Of a stretch of DNA of 64,000 bases, positions 55,168 through 64,000 are shown one piece after another (within the stretch, counting starts at the first letter, position 1; every line of letters begins with the position of its first letter). The position numbers were made by a program, and so were the translations under genes. The DNA lies in assembly GCF_001424225.1 (NCBI RefSeq), contig NZ_LMOR01000004.1, positions 372,001 through 436,000 of the forward strand, read 5' to 3'. The notes below the pieces were generated by a model. The model did not search any database. It was not told where the DNA came from and saw nothing but the letters and a program-made list of their open reading frames with translations. This DNA comes from Microbacterium sp. Leaf151. GTDB taxonomy: Bacteria; Actinomycetota; Actinomycetes; Actinomycetales; Microbacteriaceae.

Positions 55168-57875
55168 AGGTAACCGCCCCCGGCGCGACCCTGCCCCCGG
55201 TGGGTCTGCCCGGCCTCGACCCGGCCCTGTCCCGCCTCGTCGCGGTCGACGGTGTCGCCGCCGATGCGCGCACCACCCGCACCTGGCACGTGCTCGACAC
55301 CGGCGACGCTCTCGCCGAACACGGCATCGTCCCCGTCGGCACGATCGTCGCCGTCCACGGAAACCCCACCTGGTCGTATCTCTGGCGTGCACTGGTGAGC
55401 ACCTCGCTGCAGCGCGCCGAAGCCGGCCGCACGGCGTGGCGGGTCGTCGCGGTCGACCAACTGGAGATGGGCTTCTCGGAGCGCTCCGGTCTGCGGCGAA
55501 CGCTCGCCCAGCGCATCGCCGATCTCGGCGCGCTCATCGACGAGCTCGGCATCCCGGGTCCGGTCGTGACGATCGGGCACGATTGGGGAGGGCCCGTCTC
55601 GCTCGGGTGGGCCGTCGAGAACCGCGACCGTCTCGCCGCGGTCGTCGCCCTGAACACCGCCGTGCACCACCCCGACGGTGCGCCCCTGCCGTTCGCGTTG
55701 CGTGTGGCGACCGCTCGGGGCCTGCTCGCCGCCGGGACGACGGGGACGACCGCGTTCCTCGACACCACGCTCGCGCTCGCCGATCTGGATCCGGCCGTGC
55801 GCTCCGCCTTCCGCGCGCCCTACGCCACGGTCGCCCGCCGCCGAGGCATCGGCGGGTTCGTCGCCGACATCCCCGCCACCTCGGCCGACGAGAGCACCCC
55901 GGCCCTGCGTCGCATGTCGGCCGGCCTGCGGCGGCTCGACGTACCGGCGCTCCTGCTCCGCGGACCCAAAGACCCCGTGTTCGGCGAGGGTCACCTCGAC
56001 GACCTCACCGACCGTCTGCCCCACGCCGACGTGCATCGCTTCGAGGGCGCCGGGCACCTCATGGCCGAAGAGCGGCCCTACGCCGACGTCGTGCTCGACT
56101 GGCTCGACGAGAAGGTCGTGGATGCCGCGATCCCGCGCACGACGCAGGACTCCGGCGCGGTTCCGCCCGGCGACGCCGGCTCGACCCTCACCGCGGGCGA
56201 CGGCTCCGTCGAGCCCGCGCCCACCGCCTCCGGCGCCCCGGCGGAGGCGGTCACCGGCTCCCTCTGGGACGCCCTCGACGCCCGCCGCGACGATGACGAC
56301 ACCGCCGTCATCGACATGAGTACCTCCCGTGACGGCGAGCCGCTGCGCGTGAGCTGGCGTCAGCTCGCCACCCGCGTCGATGAGATCGCCGCGGGCCTCG
56401 ACGCGTTCGGCGTCCGCGCGGGAGACCGCGTCTCCCTGCTCGTGCAGCCCGGCCCCACCCTCACCGCCGCGCTGTACGCGTGCCTGCGCATCGGCGCCGT
56501 CGTCGTCGTGGCCGACCGCGGTCTCGGCATCCGGGGTCTGTCGCGCGCCGTCCGCGGTACCGTCCCCGACGTCGTCATCGGCGAGGTCGCGGGGCTCGCG
56601 GCCGCGCGCGCGCTCGGCTGGCCCGGCCGCCGCATCTCGGCCGCCTCCCTCCCCGCGGCGGGTTCGCGCGCTCTGGGCGTCGAGGCGAGTCTGTCCGACC
56701 TGGCCCGCGCCGGGCGGGGTCGCGCCCTGCCCGCATCGCCCGCGCCCGACGCCGATGCCGCCGTGCTGTTCACGTCCGGCTCGACCGGGCCGGCCAAGGG
56801 CGTCGTCTACACGCACGCGCAGCTCACGGCCCTGCGCGACACCCTCGCCGCGCACTTCGGCGTCACCGCCGACACGGGTCTCGTGACCGGTTTCGCGCCG
56901 TTCGCGCTGCTCGGCCCGGCGCTGGGTACCCGCTCCGCCACCCCCGCCATGGACGTCTCCGCTCCCCGCACCCTCACCGCCGCAGCCGTCGCCGCGGCCG
57001 TGCGGGCCTCCGACGCGCGCATGGTGTTCCTCTCGCCCGCCGCCGTCGCCAACGTCGTCGCGACGGCATCCGACCTGGGCGGAGAAGACCGGGCGGCGCT
57101 CGAGGGGGTCGAGACGTTCCTGTCCACCGGCGCCCCGGTCGGCATCGACCTGCTCCGCCGCGCGCAGCGACTGATGCCGAACGCCGTCGCCCACACGCCC
57201 TACGGCATGACGGAGTGCCTGCTCGTCGCCGACGTGACTCTGCCCGAGATCGAGCAGGCTGCGGGTGACCGCGGTGTCTGCGTCGGCCGCCCGCTCGGCA
57301 CGGGCCAGGTGCGCATCTCGGCGATCGACGCCGACGGCCGCGCCACCGGAGAGCCGACGACCGACGCCGGAATGACCGGCGAGATCGTCATCTCCGCCCC
57401 CCACCTCAAGCGGGGCTACTTCCGCCTCTACCTCACCGACCGCGAGGCGCGCCGGGGTCTCCCCGACCGCTGGCACCGCACCGGCGACGTCGGCCACCTC
57501 GACGCCGAGGGACGCCTCTGGGTCGAGGGGCGACTCCCCCACGTCATCACCACCGCCGAGGGACCCGTGACCCCGGTCGGCATCGAGCAGGATGCCGAGA
57601 CCGTCGACGCCGTCGCGCGCGCCGCGGCCGTCGGAGTCGGACCCGTCGGCCGTCAGGTCGTCGTCGCCGTCGTCGAGGCCGGCGCACGACGCCCCGGGCT
57701 CGCATCCCCCGCCCTCACGGATGCCGTCCGTGCCGCGACGCCGCAGCGGCTGGCGGCCGTCCTGGTGGTGCCCACCCTTCCGACCGACATCCGTCACAAC
57801 TCCAAGATCGACCGCACCCGCGTCGCCGCGTGGGCCGAGCGCCTCCTGGCCGGCGAGAAGCCCACGGCGCCGTGA
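55164..57875 (+). CDS. oleBC: OleBC fusion: beta-lactone decarboxylase plus beta-lactone synthetase
   Basis: A 903-aa natural fusion. The N-terminal alpha/beta-hydrolase part (about 35-320) has HGNPTWSYLW (oxyanion) and nucleophile Asp140 in GHDWGGPVSLGW, the haloalkane-dehalogenase-like OleB type that decarboxylates beta-lactones to cis-olefins. A Pro/Ala-rich linker (about 325-365) leads to an acyl-adenylate-forming domain (OleC) with LFTSGSTGPAKGVVYTHAQL near 535-555, GMTEC and HRTGDVGHLDAEGRLWVEGR. Such OleBC fusions are known in Micrococcus and relatives. GTG 55164 overlaps oleA; its stop overlaps oleD. Both active sites look intact. Confidence 0.95.
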   Translation: MKVTAPGATLPPVGLPGLDPALSRLVAVDGVAADARTTRTWHVLDTGDALAEHGIVPVGTIVAVHGNPTWSYLWRALVSTSLQRAEAGRTAWRVVAVDQLEMGFSERSGLRRTLAQRIADLGALIDELGIPGPVVTIGHDWGGPVSLGWAVENRDRLAAVVALNTAVHHPDGAPLPFALRVATARGLLAAGTTGTTAFLDTTLALADLDPAVRSAFRAPYATVARRRGIGGFVADIPATSADESTPALRRMSAGLRRLDVPALLLRGPKDPVFGEGHLDDLTDRLPHADVHRFEGAGHLMAEERPYADVVLDWLDEKVVDAAIPRTTQDSGAVPPGDAGSTLTAGDGSVEPAPTASGAPAEAVTGSLWDALDARRDDDDTAVIDMSTSRDGEPLRVSWRQLATRVDEIAAGLDAFGVRAGDRVSLLVQPGPTLTAALYACLRIGAVVVVADRGLGIRGLSRAVRGTVPDVVIGEVAGLAAARALGWPGRRISAASLPAAGSRALGVEASLSDLARAGRGRALPASPAPDADAAVLFTSGSTGPAKGVVYTHAQLTALRDTLAAHFGVTADTGLVTGFAPFALLGPALGTRSATPAMDVSAPRTLTAAAVAAAVRASDARMVFLSPAAVANVVATASDLGGEDRAALEGVETFLSTGAPVGIDLLRRAQRLMPNAVAHTPYGMTECLLVADVTLPEIEQAAGDRGVCVGRPLGTGQVRISAIDADGRATGEPTTDAGMTGEIVISAPHLKRGYFRLYLTDREARRGLPDRWHRTGDVGHLDAEGRLWVEGRLPHVITTAEGPVTPVGIEQDAETVDAVARAAAVGVGPVGRQVVVAVVEAGARRPGLASPALTDAVRAATPQRLAAVLVVPTLPTDIRHNSKIDRTRVAAWAERLLAGEKPTAP

Positions 57876-58831
57876 GGGTGCTCGCCACCGGTGCGTCCGG
57901 TTTCCTCGGCGGGGCCGTCGTGCGTGCCCTGCAGGACGCCGGACACTCCGTCCGCACCCTCCAGCGCCGCCCCTCGCGCGTCGACGGCGCCGAGGATCGT
58001 CTCGGTTCCGTGACGGATCCGGATGCCGTGGCATCCGCCCTCGACGGTATCGACGGCGTGGTGCACCTGGCGGCCAAGGTGTCGCTCGCCGGCGACCCCG
58101 CCCAGTTCCGCGCGGTCAACGTCGAGGGCACGCGAACGCTCCTCGACGCTGCTGCCGCCGCCGGTGTCTCGCGCATCGTGCACGTGTCCTCGCCGTCGGT
58201 CGCACACGCCGGCCACGCGCTCGCGGGCGTCGGCGCCGAGCCCGCCGATCCGGATGCCGCGCACGGCGAATACGCCCGCACCAAGGCCGAAGCCGAGCTG
58301 CTGGCGCTCTCACGCGCGCAGGCGGGTACCGCGCTCGTCGCGATCCGCCCGCACCTGGTCTGGGGTCCGGGTGACACGCAACTCATCGCGCGCATCGTCG
58401 ACCGCGCGCGCCGGGGCCGTCTGCCCCTGCTGAACGGCGGTACGGCGCTCATCGATTCCACCTACGTCGACAATGCGGCATCCGGGATCGCCGCCGCCCT
58501 CGCCCGCGTCGACGACGTCAGCGGACGCGCGTACGTGCTGACCAACGGCGAGCCGCGTCCCGTCGGCGACCTGCTCGCCGGGATCTGCCGTGCCTCAGGT
58601 GTCGCACCGCCGAGATTCAGCGTGCCCGCGGCGCTGGCTCGCGCGGCCGGCGCCCTCGTCGAACGCGTGTGGGCCGTGCGTCCGGGCGAGGACGAGCCGC
58701 CGATGACCCGCTTCCTCGCCGAGCAGCTGTCGACGGCGCACTGGTTCGACCAGACCGAGATCCGCCGCGACCTGCGCTGGACACCTTCGGTGTCGCTCGA
58801 CGAGGGCCTGCGCCGGCTCTCGCTCGCCTGA
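57872..58831 (+). CDS. oleD: OleD, NADPH-dependent 2-alkyl-3-ketoacid reductase
   Basis: A 319-aa extended-SDR/epimerase-type enzyme. The nucleotide motif GASGFLGGAVV is at 8-18, and YARTK supplies the catalytic Tyr and Lys near 133-137 after VSSPSVAHAG. It reduces the OleA product to a beta-hydroxyacid, the substrate of the OleC domain. GTG 57872 overlaps the oleBC stop by four bases. It completes the oleABCD pathway. Confidence 0.94.
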   Translation: MRVLATGASGFLGGAVVRALQDAGHSVRTLQRRPSRVDGAEDRLGSVTDPDAVASALDGIDGVVHLAAKVSLAGDPAQFRAVNVEGTRTLLDAAAAAGVSRIVHVSSPSVAHAGHALAGVGAEPADPDAAHGEYARTKAEAELLALSRAQAGTALVAIRPHLVWGPGDTQLIARIVDRARRGRLPLLNGGTALIDSTYVDNAASGIAAALARVDDVSGRAYVLTNGEPRPVGDLLAGICRASGVAPPRFSVPAALARAAGALVERVWAVRPGEDEPPMTRFLAEQLSTAHWFDQTEIRRDLRWTPSVSLDEGLRRLSLA

Positions 58832-58872
58832 CGTCCCGGGCAGCGCGCCCGCACCGCGCCCTACCCCTCCGC

Positions 58873-58937
58873 GAGAAACGCGATCCGCGCGAAGAAACGC
58901 CCCGTCGCGTCGTTTCTCGCCGCGAGACGCGTTTCTC
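58873..58937. repeat. Nested inverted repeat of the GAGAAACGCG family
   Basis: GAGAAACGCG (58873-58882) pairs exactly with CGCGTTTCTC (58928-58937), and AGAAACG near 58893 pairs with CGTTTCT near 58911 inside it. Between convergent oleD and katG it may also end transcription. The same core occurs in the block at 34045-34201. Confidence 0.75.
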
Positions 58938-59063
58938 ACGAGGCCACCAGCGACCACCGCCCGCCCCGCACGGCGCAGAGCCCGCCCCACACCACGGAAG
59001 GCCCGCCCCACGCGGGGGACGAGCCTTCCGGATGCCGCGACCACAGAGCCGCGGCGAAGGAAC

Positions 59064-61793
<2,730 letters not shown>

Positions 61794-61795
61794 CT

Positions 61796-61816
61796 AATTT
61801 TGAGTGAATCAAAAAT
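61796..61816 (-). promoter_or_regulatory. Probable FurA operator
   Basis: TTTTGA, five bases, TCAAAA forms a perfect palindrome (61798-61814) that extends by one or two A/T pairs. It is the most AT-rich spot in the region, as expected for Fur-family boxes, and overlaps the furA -35. Confidence 0.7.
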
Positions 61817-61852
61817 GACACGCCGGGAAACGATCGGGATTCCGGATGCCGT

Positions 61853-62848
61853 TCACCCGGCCGTCAGCGTCGGCGTTCCCGCCTCGTACTCCGTGAGGTC
61901 ACCCGTCTCACCGACGCTCGCGGCTCGGCGACCCACCCACAGCATGTAGAAGAGGAAGACGCCCAACGCCGCAGCGCCGATGGCGATCTTGATCGGCCAC
62001 GGCCAGTCGCGCGGGGTCACGAACCCCTCGACGACGCCCGACAGTGCGAGGGCGAAGACGAGTCCCACCGCCACCGTCGCGAGCGACCGCCCTGCAGCGG
62101 CGAGGGCCTCTCCGCGCGTGCGTCGGCCGGGCGCGACCCACGCCCAGAAGATCTGGAGCCCCGCCGCCCCCGCGACGAAGATGCACGTGAGCTCGAGCAG
62201 ACCGTGCGGGAGGATGAACTGGAAGAACACATCGGCGCGGTCGAAGGCGATCATGATCGCGGCCGACTGACCCACGCCCACGGCGTTCTGCATGATCACC
62301 ATCGCCGGCCATACCCCGGTCACCCCGAACATCACGCACTGCGCCGCGATCCAGGCGTTGTTGGTCCAGACCGTCCCCGCGAAGATCGCGTTCGGATTCT
62401 CGCGGTAGTAGTCGACGAACTGCTCGTCGGCGTAGTTCTGCAGATCGCTCTGCGCGCCGAGCGCGGCGATCGCGGCGGGATCGCCCGAGATCCACAGGGC
62501 GACCAGCGTCGACACCAGGAGGAAGAACACCGTCACCGCCAGCGTCATCCATCGCACGCGGTACAGGGCTGCCGGCAGCTGCAGCAGGAAGAAGCGAGGC
62601 AGCTGCTTGAGGACGTTCTCACGGACGCCGGTCAGGCGGAGCCGGGTGCGAGCCAGCAGGATCGAGACGTAGTCGCCCTGCGGGGTGCGGCCGGCCGACG
62701 TCTTGATGTCGGCGAGATCGGCCGACGCCGCACGATAGCGGGTGACGAGTTCGTCGACCTCAGGGCCGCTCAGATGCCGCATGCGCCCGAGCTCGTCGAG
62801 ACGGGCCCACTCGTCCCGCCGAGCAGCCGTGAGGGCGTCGAGGTCCAT
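61853..62848 (-). CDS. SpoIIM-family (stage II sporulation protein M-like) membrane protein
   Basis: A 331-aa membrane protein with an N-terminal charged helical part (about 1-95) and five or six membrane helices. The C-terminal region (FQFILPHGLLELTCIFVAGAAGL) carries the SpoIIM/DUF95 signature PHGxxEL. Non-sporulating actinobacteria keep it next to an RDD gene and a MoxR/DUF58 locus (M. tuberculosis Rv3694c). ATG 62848 is supported by TACAGT seven bases upstream. Role unknown, possibly a membrane channel or complex with RDD. Confidence 0.88.
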   Translation of the reverse strand: MDLDALTAARRDEWARLDELGRMRHLSGPEVDELVTRYRAASADLADIKTSAGRTPQGDYVSILLARTRLRLTGVRENVLKQLPRFFLLQLPAALYRVRWMTLAVTVFFLLVSTLVALWISGDPAAIAALGAQSDLQNYADEQFVDYYRENPNAIFAGTVWTNNAWIAAQCVMFGVTGVWPAMVIMQNAVGVGQSAAIMIAFDRADVFFQFILPHGLLELTCIFVAGAAGLQIFWAWVAPGRRTRGEALAAAGRSLATVAVGLVFALALSGVVEGFVTPRDWPWPIKIAIGAAALGVFLFYMLWVGRRAASVGETGDLTEYEAGTPTLTAG

Positions 62849-62855
62849 GTGGTCA

Positions 62856-62861
62856 ACTGTA
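62856..62861 (-). promoter_or_regulatory. -10 box of a leaderless promoter (SpoIIM-like gene)
   Basis: TACAGT on the minus strand lies seven bases before ATG 62848 and only a few bases from the divergent RDD start. Confidence 0.5.
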
Positions 62862-62864
62862 CGC

Positions 62865-63695
62865 ATGGCTCTGCCTCCGACCCCCGCTCCCGCGGTCTCC
62901 GTGGTGCACATGAACGCGGACGAAACCCTCACCGGCGAAGCCGTCGCCCTCGACGTTCAGCCGGTCGGTTTCTTCCTTCGCGCCGTCGGAGCCGTCATCG
63001 ACTTCGTCGTCGGTATCGCCGTGCTGGTGGGCTGTGCTCTGCTCCTGCTCTGGATGATCGGGGCGGGCACCCTGCCGGAGTCGGCGATCGGCATCGGCGT
63101 CATCTCGTTGCTCGTGGTCGTCATGGTGGTGCTGCCCACCTCGGTCGAGACGCTGTCTCGCGGGCGCAGTCTCGGCCGGCTGGCTGTGGGGGCCCGCATC
63201 GTGCGCACCGACGGCGGCGCCGCGGGCTTCCGGCAGGCCTTCATCCGCGCGTTGGTGGGGGTGCTCGAGCTGTGGTTCACCCTGGGCGCGATCGCGGCCG
63301 TCGTCGGCATCTTCACGCCGCGCGCGCAACGCCTCGGCGACCTGCTGGCGGGTACGGCCAGCGAACGCACCCGTACGCGCCCCTTGCCGCCCGCAGCCCC
63401 CGGGGTGCCACCGGGTCTCGAGCCCTGGGCCGAGATCGCCGACGTCACGCGGCTGCCCGATCGTCTCGCCGCGCGCATGTCGCAGTTCGTGCGCGGAGCC
63501 GAGGCACTGGAGCCTGCCGCACGAGCCCGCGTCGCGGCATCCCTGGCCGAGGCCGTGCGCCCCTTCGTCTCACCCCACCCGTCCGTGGATGGCGAGACTT
63601 TCGTCCGCGCGGTGTCGGCCGTGCGGCGCGACCGCGAGTACCGCGCGCTGGTCCTGGAGAGTTCGCGGGCCGCGGCGCTCACCGAGCAGCCCTGA
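62865..63695 (+). CDS. RDD-family membrane protein
   Basis: A 276-aa protein. The RDD domain (about 30-165) has three helices with the family residues in GFFLRAVGAVIDFVVG (Arg and Asp) and RSLGRLAVGARIV; the remaining 110 residues are a cytoplasmic helical tail (LPDRLAARMSQFVRGAEAL). The start is uncertain: ATG 62865 is the first after the divergent promoter region, and ATG 62910 (MNADETLTGEAVALD) is a plausible shorter start; neither has a strong ribosome binding site. It is divergent from the SpoIIM gene with 16 bp between starts, as in M. tuberculosis Rv3694c-Rv3695. Confidence 0.85.
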   Translation: MALPPTPAPAVSVVHMNADETLTGEAVALDVQPVGFFLRAVGAVIDFVVGIAVLVGCALLLLWMIGAGTLPESAIGIGVISLLVVVMVVLPTSVETLSRGRSLGRLAVGARIVRTDGGAAGFRQAFIRALVGVLELWFTLGAIAAVVGIFTPRAQRLGDLLAGTASERTRTRPLPPAAPGVPPGLEPWAEIADVTRLPDRLAARMSQFVRGAEALEPAARARVAASLAEAVRPFVSPHPSVDGETFVRAVSAVRRDREYRALVLESSRAAALTEQP

Positions 63696-63763
63696 CCCGC
63701 ACGGCTTCGATTCGGGGCGGATATGGCCGTTCGGGGCGGGATTCCTTTGCCCCGAAAGGTGAA

Positions 63764-63794
63764 GCACTCCCCCAACATCCCGATGGAGGAGTGC
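63764..63794. terminator. Hairpin between convergent RDD and DUF3499 genes
   Basis: GCACTCC pairs with GGAGTGC; a second small stem TCGGGGC/GCCCCGA lies just upstream at 63731-63755. Either could end transcription from both sides. Confidence 0.45.
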
Positions 63795-63835
63795 GAAACC
63801 CGACCTTCCGCGCACGCCCTTCCGGCGCGAGAGGA

Positions 63836-64000
63836 TCAGGTGCGCAGCGTCTCGTGACGCACGACCACCCAGCCCTTGGGAACCGACAGCCGATCGGCGT
63901 GGATCGCGCACAGGTCGTGCGCATGAGGGTCGCCGGCGGGACCCATGGGGCCCAGGGCTGCCATCTGGTCGCCGTAGTCGTAGGTGAGGGTGCTCATCGC
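63836..64000 (-). CDS. DUF3499 family protein, C-terminal part (partial)
   Basis: The open frame enters from the right edge and stops at 63836. The 54 visible residues read LTYDYGDQMAALGPMG, then HAHDLCAIHADRLSVPKGW and VVVRHETLRT, matching the end of the actinobacterial DUF3499 family (M. tuberculosis Rv3259), which carries Cys residues thought to bind metal. The role is unknown. The gene start lies outside the window. Confidence 0.8.
   Translation of the reverse strand, partial: AMSTLTYDYGDQMAALGPMGPAGDPHAHDLCAIHADRLSVPKGWVVVRHETLRT

Noticed and set aside
55023..58034. 1003-aa Gly/Arg/Asp-rich frame opposite oleBC
   Set aside because: Shadow of the fused OleBC reading frame; no motif or ribosome binding site.

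Overview
The window is about 70% GC and densely coded. It reads as chromosomal DNA of a high-GC actinobacterium, most likely a Microbacteriaceae such as Microbacterium; that assignment is an inference from gene content. Supporting genes are a fused 2-oxoglutarate decarboxylase/dehydrogenase (kgd), MtrAB-LpqB, a WhiB1-type protein, SigR-RsrA, Eis, GuaB1 and GTG/TTG starts. I see no tRNA, rRNA, CRISPR array, integrase, transposase or phage gene.

Layout. 1-5 kb: tail of an ABC ATPase, a protealysin-like M4 peptidase with its emfourin-type inhibitor, a GNAT acetyltransferase, uracil-DNA glycosylase coupled to a phosphoribosyltransferase, and an SDR. 4.6-8.5 kb: metY and metX (methionine) around a second SDR. 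8.7-19.9 kb: MFS exporter, a small hendecad-repeat coiled-coil protein, thiamine-binding protein, membrane mannosyltransferase, nnrD, an Old Yellow Enzyme, two tandem CNNM/CorC proteins, a GH76 protein and guaB1. 20-29 kb: kgd, then an esterase plus MprF/DUF2156 pair and eis. 29-36.8 kb: rsrA-sigR, aroA-rsgA-bcp, whiB1, pdtaS and an Rv3235-family gene. 37-48.2 kb: aminotransferase, secA, a coiled-coil protein, hpf, comF, lpqB-mtrB-mtrA. 48.4-54 kb: a tightly coupled membrane protein-DUF4129-DUF4350-MoxR-DUF58 operon. 54.1-61.8 kb: oleA-oleBC-oleD (long-chain olefin synthesis) and furA-katG. 61.8-64 kb: SpoIIM-like, RDD and the end of a DUF3499 gene.

How the genes work together. Several units are stress or envelope modules: SigR-RsrA (thiol-oxidative stress, with an exact SigR-type promoter in front of sigR), FurA-KatG (peroxide, with a palindromic operator in front of furA), Bcp, WhiB1, PdtaS, MtrAB-LpqB and the MoxR locus. 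The order secA-hpf-comF-lpqB-mtrB-mtrA and the sigR/aroA/rsgA/whiB1/pdtaS group match Mycobacterium tuberculosis neighbourhoods. The MoxR operon and the SpoIIM/RDD pair, adjacent in M. tuberculosis (Rv3691-Rv3695), are separated here by the ole and furA-katG genes, which look like an insertion.

Two sequence-wide features stand out. About sixteen genes have a TANNNT box only 6-8 nt before the start codon, pointing to widespread leaderless transcripts. The heptamer GGATGCC (either strand) occurs about 95 times by hand count, several-fold more than composition predicts, and is absent from kgd.
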